Below are positions 1 to 11,030 of a stretch of DNA of 64,000 nucleotides, piece by piece (positions within the stretch are counted from its first letter, which is position 1; every line of letters begins with the position of its first letter). This DNA comes from Trichaptum fuscoviolaceum (Eukaryota; Basidiomycota; Agaricomycetes; Hymenochaetales; Trichaptaceae): assembly GCA_910574455.1 (NCBI GenBank), contig CAJSYZ010000004.1:2108001-2172000 (forward strand). The letters are read 5' to 3'. The notes below the pieces were generated by a model. The model searched no databases, was not told the DNA's origin, and saw only the letters and a program-made list of their open reading frames with translations. The position numbers and the translations under genes were made by a program.

Positions 1-244
1 AGATCCAGTACGGCGATAATAAATGGTCATCTGGAGCCGGCTTCATGGTTGTCCACGACCGTGGAACGAATGACATCTGGCAGGTGAGACTCTAACAAAA
101 ATGTGTTTCCTCTCATACGAATATGCGTTAATGCAAATAACACAGGTGCGATTCAAGATGGCCACCGGCGAACTTAAGTTCAATAATGATGACAACACTT
201 ATCCGGAGTGGAAGAAGTACTTGCACAAGTGGGAGCTCGCATGA
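1..244 (+). CDS. 3' end of an uncharacterised gene (cut by window edge)
   Basis: Two exons are visible: the open frame from base 3 to 83, an intron at 84-145 (GTGAGA...ACAG) in phase 0, then 146-244 ending in TGA. The C-terminus reads through FMVVHDRGTNDIWQ, then VRFKMATGELKF after the intron, and ends KYLHKWELA. I do not recognise a domain. The same layout, with an intron directly after a conserved IWQ and a W-x-K-x-L ending, occurs in the gene at 16923-17617, so both belong to one small family. A disabled copy lies at 9660-9893. The N-terminus is outside the window, so localisation and function cannot be judged. Confidence 0.7.
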
Positions 245-848
245 GGGACCAAATGAAAACAGTATTTTCTTTTTATGATCCTCAGTTTGTACTTGTGCGC
301 GCTGGTTTCGAGGCATCTCAGGGGACCTCTGAATTTGAACCGATCTAAGGACGCATGTTATTAGACTCTATGAAAGCACTTTTTCTTCTGCTTCTAGCTC
401 TATTGATATCCCTCAAAACTGAAACGTGTAATGCACCGTCCAATCTGTTATCTTAATTTGCGCTCATGAATACCGGGGATGATCTTGTTTCTGTGTAAAC
501 ATCGAAGTCAAATCGAGGTGGCAGTATATGAAGTCGGGTTTCAGCGGCGCTGCATCTGATCCTAATACTTTCTTTGGGCGATCTACACCAACCCTGTTCG
601 TTCCTCTTCAAGACGAAGATCGAGTGGACGCTCGCCACAATGCGCACTCTTCAACTGCCACTTCCTCGACCTAGACTCTTGCGTAGTGAGGTTAGAAAGT
701 CTCGTATCATACTTTTATTTACATTGTTTTGTTCAGATAGTTGTAAATAACAAAAGGGTCGAGAAGTTGAGCAACCTTGTATTGAAACATATGTACAGAC
801 TGTTCTACACCATCGTTAGTCTGATATTCAAAGCGACATGACATAGCG
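245..848. other. intergenic, no gene recognised
   Basis: About 600 bases between the edge gene (plus) and the end of the reductase (minus), a convergent arrangement. Short open frames on the minus strand (128-316, 453-647) overlap the upstream gene or lack any recognisable motif. It probably holds the two 3' UTRs. Confidence 0.5.
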
Positions 849-3800
849 CTACGTAGACATATTCCAGCCCTTCAGCCACTTTACAACATCATTTCCTCCT
901 AGCGGATGTACGTTTTCGCTAGATAATGTCTGTGATAGCTTGAGTGTCTGCGAGACGTCTAGCTTGAGCTGGAGGACATCGCTCGCGACATTCCCTCCGG
1001 TAGTTTCCAAAGAAAGAGATTGGTAAAAGTCGATTAGCTTCAAAGCGGGTACTTCCTCCAGTACTTGCTTTCTATCAGCGGGCGTTGTCTCTTTGACACG
1101 TTTCAGATCTTCAAGCCAGACAGTATATGGCCGAAGGGGAAGGCCCAGAGACCGGGCAATTTGATCCATAATTATCTTCGAATCGACGGGGTATGGATGC
1201 TCGAGATTAACTACTGACGCACGATCTCCAGCTTTCCGCAGATCGACAATTGTTGAGGCAGCAATGTCAACAGGAATCCAAGATAGCTCCTAAAGAAGTG
1301 TCAATTGGATTCGTACGTCCAATCGAACATCTACTTACGCCTTTAAGTTCGGGCAGGCTTCGAACAGCCTTTGCAGATCGAACTATAGAAGGGAACCACT
1401 CCCATGGATTCCAGCTTCCTGTCTCATAGTTTCCGCAAAGCTGCCCCATTCGGACAATGACAGGTTTCAAAGGCGTTTCCTCACGCGAAAGCTCCAATAT
1501 ACGGGATGCAACCCATTTTGATTCTCCGTACCCCATTCCGATCGCAGTTTTTGGGTCTGGAATTACAGTCGCTGGAACTGGTCCCCCTGAAGCATGATCT
1601 GGAGGCGGTCAATAGATATCATCTCTGAAGATACTCTGACTCACTTTGTAAATCAGAGATAGAGCTTGCAAATACAAGTGATGGGACTTTCTCTAGGGAG
1701 GACGAGAGCGCAAGGTCAATGAGATTGCGCACGCCTTGCAACTGGGGAATGAACGACTTCACGGACATATTGAAGTCGACTTTCCACGCTAGAGATGATT
1801 TAAGCTAAGCCAGTGAAAATAAAGACTGGATGACAGTGCTCACCGAGATGAAGGACGCTTGTCAGATCCCTCCTTAGTACCTGAACCACGCTCTCAGGAA
1901 GTCCAATGTTTGCGAGGGAAATATCTCCTTCAAGATAGATGATTTTAGGAGAGTCTAGCAATGAATCATCGATGCCCTGGAGTCGCGTAGCTAAAGTATG
2001 ACGGTCTCGAGGATTCGATCCCGTTGGGCCTTTTCGATTGAAAGCATAGACGCGTTGTACAGATTCGAGCGAGACCAGGGTCTTCAGGACATTTATTCCG
2101 AGACTGCCGGTGGTTCCGGTGACCAGGACGGTTTCCTTCTCGGGCATAGGCAGAGTCCCGAAGTGCTGCGGAAAATGTGCTGTATAACGTTCAAGAAGAG
2201 ATGCTAGTTGACGAGCTCTTCGGTCGGGAGTTTCTGTAATTGTTCTGTTTCCGGTGACAGTTTCGGAGATCAACTTTCCCAGGGATGCTGCCGTGGGGTA
2301 ATCATAGACAAAGCTGGCTTCAAATGTGACTTTGATTCCGCTCCGCTGGAGAGCGCGAGCTATTGTGCTTCTAAGATACACGACTCCCAGACTGTTATGT
2401 GTAATTGAAGTTAGAACAACGCTCACCAATATGAGAGAGTATTCGTACCTATTCATGCCGTTCTGGAAGAAATCATCATTGTCATGCAAATCGTGCCTGA
2501 TGATGCGAGTGACCGCAGAGTGGACAAACTCAACGCAATTTGACTCATTCCAAGAGCTCGGGGGAGAAATAATATCCATGGATGATGAAGATAGCTCAAA
2601 AGCTCGGTAGGCCTCTGATATCTCATAAGAGTACTCTTTAAGAATCTCTGCTCGCTTTAACGTTTGTTTGGGCGTGACTTTGAACGGCTTTGCTGGGTTA
2701 GCGATAAGTATCATCTAGGTTACTATGAGAAGCATGATCTCAGATACATATAATGATCATAACATACTTCTCTGAAAATGCGGGAATGTGTTGGAGAGCG
2801 GGAGTTCGCCTCCACGACGTTAGGCCTGAAGAGTACATATTAGTGCCTACATCATTATAAAAGACTGTTAATTTTTCCGCTCACCATATTTCGTCAATGA
2901 AGGCGTTTTGTGAATTCTCGTCGTCAACTCTGAGACCCTCAACAGGCTCTATAATAATTCCAGGATGGAACTGCTCTCTCCCAAACATCATCGCTCTTCC
3001 GACAGCGGGGTGCCTGACGATCATAGATTCTATAACGCATATACTACTTAATTTCATGTTCGAGGCTTTTATATAGTTGAGTTTCTTACCGATGGGACCC
3101 GGATTAGTCTTCTCACCATTCGAGTGCACGATCTGGTCATCTTTCCTTCCAGCGATACGCCATAGTTCTGGGTTCGTAGGGTGACGGGAAAACAAGTCGC
3201 CAGTGGCAAAGGCCGGTCTTTCGCCTACTTTCGCAGTAAACGTACAAGGGCAAAGATCGGCTGATTCCTACAAAACCAAATTCGTAAGCTTTCTGGCGAT
3301 ATGAAAGGCCTAGCACTATACACCTACAGTTATGAAAAGCTCGTAGACATCTTCAGGTCCCTCCTCCCTGACAAAATGTGCGTCGATATGCTTCTGGATC
3401 TATGTGCTCTCTGAGTTAACCTATAATAGGATTTACACAAAGAGGCCATCAAATAGGTCACCTTGAGGTATTCCCAGTCATTCGGCTGAATACCTTGGGG
3501 TGCTCAATCAGGATGGGATACACAGATTAGAAGAGTATCTCTGTTTACCTGTAGGGTAGGCTGAGATCGCCCCACATTCAGTCCTATTCAAAATATCCAA
3601 TCATCAGATACGACAAGGTATAGAGAACGCGCAAGATACCGAGACTTACGATCCATAGAGATTCCGAATGTTAACCTTTTTCGAAACCAAGAAGTCACCA
3701 ACACTTCTATTCAAAGGCCCGCCCGCAAAAATCTGAAAGGATTTGAGCTGTAAGGTACTCCTTTGAATGAATCAATCTACGCACAACAGTGTGGAAGCTA

Positions 3801-5062
3801 GCTAGCTTCCTTACGGCTTCTTCGTCAGATGACCAGATCTAAAGAATACAAATAAGACGGGCTCAAGTTTTCGTCCGCGGTATGCTTACCTCACAGAAAG
3901 ACGGAACTAGGAAGAGCGCTTCAGCTTGCGACGCGACGGCTGCATCGAGGACACGCTGGGGAATGGGTACTGTCGGTGGCACTACCGGAGGGAAGACTCC
4001 CACTGTCATTCCGCTTACAGTCTGCACGCATACGATAAGACTGAAAAGGCCAGATAAAAAAGTTGAAGGACAGCGCACCGTCCATCCTACTGCTGATAGG
4101 AAACCCATCATATCTAGACTTCACATTCGATCAGTTGAAATATGACTCTAAATGGCTACACTCACGAAAGTAAGGTAAGCTATGGATGGCCATAACCTTG
4201 TTTGACATATCTAGTCCTTGGTCATCTATCTTAATCGTGAGGCACTTTTCTCTAATCAGGATGGTCCACGTACAGAAATATTTTGAGAATTGCATCAACG
4301 TTCGATGTGAAATCATCCGGGGTTTCGGGAAGGACGTCGACCCTAATACCTGTGTTGTAGTTACTGAATCGAGTTGTATGAGATGGACCTCATACCTGAA
4401 GTATGTGATATAAGCACTATCTTGTCCAGCTTAACATTCTCAAGTAACGGAAGTGGCTGTACACTGTCTCGTCGTCCGTAGGTGTCAGAGTAGCTAGGAA
4501 GGTGACAGAGGGATAAATTCGCATCTCCTGATTCCCGAAGCAATAAAAGAGTTTCAGATAATGTGTCTTTGACAAACTTGTCGGTGCTATGGACCAGCAT
4601 TCGACATTTAGTGGCCTTCAGAAGATGGGCAATAGCCGATGGGGAGTTGCGAGGAGACAAGAGGAAAACCGTGAAGCCCGCTCGAATGATGCCTGTCATA
4701 CATGCCCATGCAGTGATCATATCTGTCATGCCAGCAGTACTCAGTATCAGGATAGGTATTAATGAAACACTCTTAGAACACTAACCAGACACAGCGAGGA
4801 TACCGATGACAGGGCGCTCTTCACACTCCCCGCTGGAATGACAAACACCGTCTTTAGCAAGCGCATCGAGTATGATTCTTCCCGAAGCATGCATAGCACG
4901 GGTAGCTTTGCCCCATGTGATGATGCTGCCAGCTGTGCCATCCTCTCCAGACGCACAAGTGAAAAGTGGATGGTTCGCCGATTGCGATTCATGGTGACAC
5001 CAAAAGTCGATAAGCGTCACGTTGTCCAATGAAGCCGGAGAGCTGAAGGTTTGGCTAGACAT
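849..5062 (-). CDS. NRPS-like adenylate-forming reductase (A-T-R)
   Basis: Eighteen exons that all keep phase: 5062-4786, 4722-4396, 4342-4274, 4225-4166, 4113-3890, 3838-3785, 3732-3650, 3583-3549, 3493-3462, 3399-3328, 3267-3090, 3029-2885, 2825-2768, 2714-2449, 2391-1844, 1788-1645, 1598-1339, 1289-849. The product is 1,090 aa, the usual size for basidiomycete A-T-R enzymes. The A domain (about 1-540) has HTSGSTSFPKPR, SLPYFHMMGF, YGSTECGAIS, FATGDLF and GRKDDQIVHSNGEKTNPGPI. The carrier domain has FFQNGMNSL with Ser627 as the predicted phosphopantetheine site, its codon split by an intron. The reductase domain shows VTGTTGSLG (NADPH loop) and the short-chain dehydrogenase pair Tyr881/Lys885 in GYGESKW. 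Family knowledge: such enzymes activate a carboxylic acid, load it on the carrier and release it reductively as aldehyde or alcohol. The substrate is unknown. An upstream in-frame ATG at 5119 is possible, but MSSQTFSS at 5062 fits better. Confidence 0.93.
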
Positions 5063-7077
5063 TCTCTGCAACTCGTACGTGAGGAAGAGTATGCAGTAGA
5101 GCACAATACAGTGGATCACGATAGCGGTTTAAATGCGATTTAACGGAAGGTGGTATTCCTGTCTTGTCTCCATATCACCTTCATTCTTGTGAATTGAGAC
5201 CCTCACGAACATTCTTGTCTTATCGATACCTGAGCGAAGAGATGGATCAATATCACCTTAAAGAAGACACAGGATTGATGCAATATGTGACTCTATTCCC
5301 ATCGTCTAGATCGAGTTTTTCTCGCCGCAATTCCCATTCGGTTGTTAAGTTTGGGCGCCCGGTTAAACATAGGCGAAGGCATCAAGGAGAATATAAGATG
5401 GCAAGACGCCTCTTCTCACGCAAGTAAAGTTCACGATCGCAATCGCCTTCTCGAAGATGATGCTGTCACGTTGACAGCGGCTGAGAGTATGAGTTGAGTG
5501 TTTAGATGCCCTGAGCCGACTTCGAGGCCGCCGACCGTGACTCAGACTTCCGATCCGTGACAATCACTGGCAGGCTAGCGGTCACGGTCACGGTGAGGCT
5601 CGGAGCCCATATTACATAGTAGTAGACAAGGACCATTTATTTTTTTGCACCTTTCTCTCTTTTACTCTCTTTCACCCTTCGCTTCATAGCACTTATTCAT
5701 TCTCTGTGGTACGATAAGTCACTTCATGCATACACCTTTGCTAACTACTCTCAGGCTGTCAGTGCTCTCTTTCTCAGGATCATGAATCATGATCCTGAAA
5801 TCACACATCATTATGTTACGGACATGTCTCCTGCGGCCTGCCCATCGACCACAAGAGGTCGGATGACCTTCAGCTATGCATTCTGAAGATGGTTCTCTTC
5901 TACATGAGCTGTATCACGCACTAGCCCTTATCGATGTCCTGGTTCTCAGCCCGGAATTGATTCCAAATGCGTCCGTATCCTTCAAGAGTCCTTTATTACT
6001 GATCGTTCCAACTTGAATTTTAAGCCCTGTCAGCAGTGTCTAAATATGGTCGCGCTGATTAGGCCCGGTATTCCCGATGATGATCAACAAAACAGCACGA
6101 TAGCTTTCGCTTGGAACTTGAAGAATCGATCTCAGGCGCATCGTATGATGACGCCTGCATATGCACGACTCCGAGTTAATCATAGAACGGGATTACCTGG
6201 AAGCATCTAGTATCACATTCTTTTCCAGCGCCACACACGTCGTTTGTGGATTTAAACACAATCTTGACTTATCCCCATCATAGCCCACCTCCTAGAATGA
6301 TGCCTATCAACCGGGTAAGATAGTATGTTCAATCTTAGGTCCTTGGTGCCATATTTGAGCAAAATTCCTCGAGTTTGAGAGAACGATCGAGAGTGTCTCA
6401 TTCTTCTTCTTATAGTAACGTATCGAGGGTCTGCTCCGACGGCGGTTCGAGATGCATACGAAGAGGCTATTGGCGGTCTCGCAACAAATATGATACGAAT
6501 GACTTCCGTGACGAATCTCATATTCAAGAGCTGACTCGGGGCTAATTTACTAGGCGTTGGTACGTATACAAGAGCTCTTAATTATCGTTCAAACCACTCA
6601 AATCCAGCAGGACAGAAGTGAAAATATACAGGCTCTCCTCTTCTGTACGCTATCATGCAGGTGCGACCTCGCTACAGAAGCTTCCTCGGACAACAGATAA
6701 GACGGCTCCCACAGCTTACTCCGTGTTACGTGAATGAATCCGCGCGTGTTATGATGCAAGCGCTTAGACAATGTTCATCAGAAATTCATCAGATGAAGCG
6801 CGGGTGTTCATGTGATTGAATGAAACGATCGCTAGCTCAGTATGTGTCCTGTCCATCACTTATGGCCGGCGCTGAAGAAGTCCTGCTTCTAATACTATCG
6901 TGATACATACCGTGCGGTCTGCATCAACACGGTTCTCGCATACCAATGTCTGTCAGAAATAGATCTGCGATAATGTGGTATATGAAAGCCAGCCCGGTAG
7001 TGTGTTTACCTCGCAAATTGTCTCCTCTAGGCGAAACTCTCATATTTGTCTGGTCAAAGCATCCTACCATTACGATC
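5063..7077. other. 2 kb divergent intergenic region, no supported gene
   Basis: Upstream region of both the reductase (minus) and the membrane protein (plus). 5640-5700 is pyrimidine-rich. A 25-nt palindrome sits at 5774-5798. Scattered open frames (6013-6210 plus, 6252-6527 minus) have no motif I recognise; the stretch 5930-6210 reads like eroded coding sequence but cannot be assigned. Confidence 0.4.
5774..5798. repeat. 25-nt palindrome
   Basis: TCAGGATCATG mirrored around a central base to CATGATCCTGA; both 12-nt arms match perfectly. It lies about 700 bases upstream of the reductase start. It could be a dimeric regulator site or a relic of a small inverted-repeat element; only the symmetry is seen. 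Confidence 0.7.
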
Positions 7078-8463
7078 ATGGCAATTCCACTGGATGAAGC
7101 TTTACTTTACTGCGTCGCTTTTGGGTCCTTGCTATTTGGTACAGTGCTTAAGTCTTGTATAGCGTCTAGACACTTCTCAAGGGATACGCTTATGCAGGTC
7201 TATTTACAATGTTCTACGTTGCGACAGTTTATATCCTCATCTACAAGCGTCGAAGATCTCAGCAACTCAAACTCCCTATATTGATTGTGGCTACTATAAT
7301 GTATATCATAGGCTTCCTAGTGAGTTATCTCCATGAGGTCTTACACTTAAATCGCGCTTGGCTGAGTGTGGACTGTGAAGAACGTTGCTGTCGAGATCCG
7401 CCGAGCACAAATAGGATTCATCCGCTTTGGTGGCATTCCAGGAGGTGCAACTAATTACTTTTTCAACACCTCTGATCCGCTCTATCTTACTACGAAAGTA
7501 CTTTATGTCACACAAACACTCATCGGCGACATGTTCATCGTAAGCATCCTTTTAGCACTCGTAAAAACTCATCGATTTGGAATTATCGCAGATATACAGA
7601 CTGTATATAGTTTGGGGCAGAAATAAGCTGGTGGTACTTCCCGCTATCATCAGCTTCGTCGGATGCCTAGGTGAGTAGACTATGAAGTACTTGTAACAAT
7701 ACCGTTAACCATCTATCAGCCGCAAGTATAGGCGCACTGATAGTTGTTGGTGCTGCATCTCCATCTACTTCGGTCTTTACTGCCAAGAAGTGGGTATCAT
7801 CAATATTCATCACAACGTTGATTACAAATGGTGGCTGCACTCGTATGTTATTGTTCAATCACACTCTTCAATAAGAGGGCGCCTAACGCGAGTTATAGTT
7901 TCGATAGCCCTGAAGATATGGCAAACTGAGAGGCAGACTTCTGCGGCTTTCCGATCACGCTCGGTATTGTCTGTTGCCATTATCATCATTGAATCTGGAT
8001 CCATATATTCCGTTTCGCTCTTATGCGTACTCGTTTTGTTTCTACTTGACTCGTGGGCCCAGTATATTGTTCTGGACATGGTGAGTGATTCGTTAGGTCA
8101 GTCAACGTGGTGTATAAACTTATATTCTATCCGTAGATCATACAGCTAATCGTAAGTCCCAAATACCTCACACTCTGTTTGTTCTAACTGGTATTTCAGG
8201 GAATCGTGTATTCTCTTATAATAGTTCGTGTGGGCCTTTCCCTCACGTCTGAGGAGATTGCGTGGACATCGAGAAGCTCCAAAGGAAGACAATTTGTCCG
8301 CGGGCACGAACTGCATAACCTTCCCGGGCCCAGGAACAGCCATACAACCATAGTCAACATCAAGAGCCGCGATACAGAAAGTATTCCTTCGGATGACGCA
8401 ATGGCCAATGAGTCACTTGGCACTTTGGAAACCAAATTACCCTCAGCAGACATTTCAGAATGA
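7078..8463 (+). CDS. uncharacterised multi-pass membrane protein (Agaricomycete family)
   Basis: Eight exons in phase: 7078-7143, 7182-7319, 7381-7539, 7592-7670, 7720-7842, 7899-8080, 8137-8151, 8200-8463, giving 341 aa. The protein is a series of about seven hydrophobic segments: around LLYCVAFGSLLFG, LFTMFYVATVYILIY, LKLPILIVATIMYIIGFL, LYVTQTLIGDMFI, VVLPAIISFVGC, IIIIESGSIYSVSLLCVL and GIVYSLIIVRVGL. The order GGATNYFF, ALYVTQTL-like, YIVWGRN, IESGxIY, AQYIVLDM, GIVYSLIIVRVG is that of a large family of hypothetical 7-TM proteins I know from mushroom genomes. The tail after 8260 is polar and Ser/Thr-rich. No ligand or enzymatic motif is visible; a receptor-like or structural role is only a guess. 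Exon 7 is a 15-nt micro-exon needed for phase. Confidence 0.85.
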
Positions 8464-9659
8464 TCTTCTGAATGCCATTGGCATATCTCTCCTTTCCATT
8501 TGGTTTCTTGTAAAATACTGTTCTTTCTATGGCCTATCGGTATTAAGTGCAGCTGTCGATAAATAGCTACATACTTAACGCACAGAGTTGAATATGTAAA
8601 TGAAGAGCTTGCATTCTATTTTACTACAGATCTGTTGGTTTCATGGACTATTTAAAGTGGAAAGAATCAAGCTTTCACATCAGCCTCAGGCTCTTCTCCT
8701 ACTTACATATGTGAGCGTTTTAGCCTCGCATATCTCGAGACGGGCTATGATATGCTGATAGCAATACAATTATGAGAATAACGGTGCCGCTCTGTGGCAG
8801 GCAAACTTCTCTGACTTACAGTATGATGCCCTACGATTTTTCCGGAGGCTCGGCGAGCCAGAAACTATGCGAAAGCTCACGATAGTCATGATGATGAGAA
8901 TGATCTTCCGTATTCGGTCGCGGCCAACCGAAAACACTGGTTTTCAATCAAAATTTCAGACACGTTAGTATAAGAACCATGAAAGAATTCAGATATAATT
9001 ACATACATCCGACTATATTGGCTTAGTGAGTGCCTTGATCAACGGGTGGCATGAAAGGAAGGGCTCATCTTGAATGGACTAGAAAGGTAGTCTTTTCTTT
9101 TGACCTACTGTATATTAGACTTGTAAACCAGTCGCCTGTCATGAAATTAATTACCAAACACCTGATACATTCACGACTGGCTCGAGTCTAGATTGGAGAC
9201 CGATATTGGCACTCTTTCTTTTAGGTATAAATACGGAATATTGAAGTCAGCGGACTCGGAGAGATATAATTTGCTATCTCTGAGTTGGGATACTCGGCTT
9301 TCTCGGCGATTAGTGCCAGTGATTCGTGGACCCTGACGACCAGTATATAGTTCTTGATAGCAAACATAGGAAGAAGATTGATTGATGCATAGCTTCAACA
9401 ACAAGCTATTTAGACCCGATGATTCTGATGATCTAATCTCCGAGACCTGAGAGCGGGCGGTAACCGGCCTTTGAGCTCCCGGGCGCCGCGGCGGGGGATA
9501 GTCGCTATAAAAATTCCGAATTATTCAAGACACTCTCCTACTGAAGCAGGACAAGGAGAAGAAGCACAGCGTCGATATCGACAGAAAGATTATTAAGTTG
9601 TCCTCCTTCTTACGCTGCCTTTGCCATTGACGCGAGAATGCAGCTCTCACGTCCCCTTT
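8464..9659. other. intergenic, no gene recognised; GC-rich block and TATA at its end
   Basis: AT-rich spacer after the membrane gene with no credible coding stretch. 9447-9497 is GC-rich (CCCGGGCGCCGCGG...) and is followed by TATAAAAA at 9506-9513, which looks like a core promoter left over from the dead gene copy at 9660. Confidence 0.45.
9506..9513 (+). promoter_or_regulatory. TATA-box-like element of a dead gene
   Basis: TATAAAAA directly after a GC-rich block and about 150 bases upstream of the degenerate copy at 9660-9893. Position and sequence fit a core promoter; activity is not implied. Confidence 0.4.
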
Positions 9660-9893
9660 AATTCGAAGACAAGAATGGTCAACTGCCAGTGGCGCCAGCT
9701 TCATGGTTGTCCACAACCGCGGAACGAATGGCTTTAACAAAAACAAGTTATTGTTATATTGCAAATATGCGTAAAGTTAATCACCGTAGGTACGATTCAA
9801 GATGACTACGGGGAAAACTCAACTTCACTAACGACGATAACACTTATCCGGAATGGAAGAAGTATTAGCGTAAGTGGGAGTTACTGTGAAAGA
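9660..9893 (+). pseudogene. degenerate copy of the 1-244 gene end
   Basis: Nearly base-for-base similar to 20-255: GCCAGCTTCATGGTTGTCCA, CGCGGAACGAATGGC, CAAATATGCGTAAAGTTAAT, GGTACGATTCAAGATG and AACACTTATCCGGAATGGAA all have counterparts in the edge gene. The bases corresponding to ACATCTGGCAGGTGAGAC are missing, which removes the IWQ codons and the 5' splice site. An in-frame TAG appears near 9866 where the other copy has a Leu codon. It is therefore a dead duplicate about 9.6 kb from its relative, in the same orientation. Confidence 0.85.
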
Positions 9894-11030
9894 CCAGATG
9901 AAGACGTTTTGTTTTTGTCTGCTTATCACATATCATGTACTTCTATGCATTGAGATCTCCTAGCTTTAGTTTCGTAAGTCGTAAGCAGTCCAGGCTACTC
10001 TTTTGTGCTTGCATGCAGGCACGGCGTGGTTTCTGAGCCAAGAATTCAAAACGTACTGTATGTACAACCAATCCATCAAGTTTGAATTTGCCACATGTAC
10101 AAGAAGCCAAATGCTATCCTGGGCTGTTTATACCTTCCAGTATCTCTATCAAGCTACCGTTAACGACTGACAGTACCGTTCTGCCGAATAGAAAGACAAG
10201 ACGATAGATGAATGAGGGGAACATAGAAGTGATACTGCAACCTTTCTTGTGGCGGCGCTTCAAAATAGGGTCCGGCACGTCCGGGTCGAAACTTCGGCCG
10301 GCGTGCCACCGGCAGGCAATGGCAGTATCCCGCAATCAAGAAATTAAAGCTCAGATGGACTCGGCCCGCCGGCTGCAAGTTCGAAGGCATGTCTACCAAA
10401 GGACACAATAGATAGAGATACAGTAGTAGCCAGGCCTGTTAATGTTATTCCAGCACTCACCTTAACCTCCGGGCACCACAACTGAAATTGCGGAGATAAA
10501 GAGTATCCAGTACAAGTCCAAACTCCGGGCCAACTCAAACATGAACTTGAAGGAGCGCTAGTATGAGAGCATCCTACGTTATGTTACGGTTTTAATAGCT
10601 TTTTATCAAATTCGGTCATAGGAACAGAAAGATTGAGTGACCTCTGCGCTCGCGTTGGGCATACTAGCACAGCTTCACTCTCAATATCATACTGTGTTTT
10701 AGTCTCTTATTCTCGGTGGATGACAATAAGATCCCTTCGTGCTTGGTTTTCATGCAACGATACATATGCATAAGCTGTCGATGTCTCTCGTCCAGTTTTC
10801 TCACTCAAGGGCTCTCGAGCACGCTCGTATACGAATAGACGGGGAAGTCAAAGAGCCGACAGAACCATTGTGTAGCAAGTGTTCACTCGATCGCTCCTCA
10901 TAGAACTACTTCGCAAAGAGCTGCGGTTTCCAATGCGAAAAGATCATATAAGACACCAAAGAGATAAGTAGAATTAAGTTGCAATGAGAAGTCAGTTTAA
11001 CACCAATCGTACAGGGTCATCACATTTGTG
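9894..11030. other. intergenic, no gene recognised
   Basis: About 1.1 kb. Open frames around 10110-10540 on both strands are GC-rich but share no motif with known families. The AT-rich stretch 10890-11030 is the likely 3' flank of the coiled-coil gene that ends at 11031. Confidence 0.4.

Noticed and set aside
7209..7454. Reading through 7320-7380 as coding (VSYLHEVLHLNRAW)
   Set aside because: It shifts the frame; treating it as a 61-nt GTGAGT...AAG intron joins the conserved segments in phase 0 and gives an intact protein.
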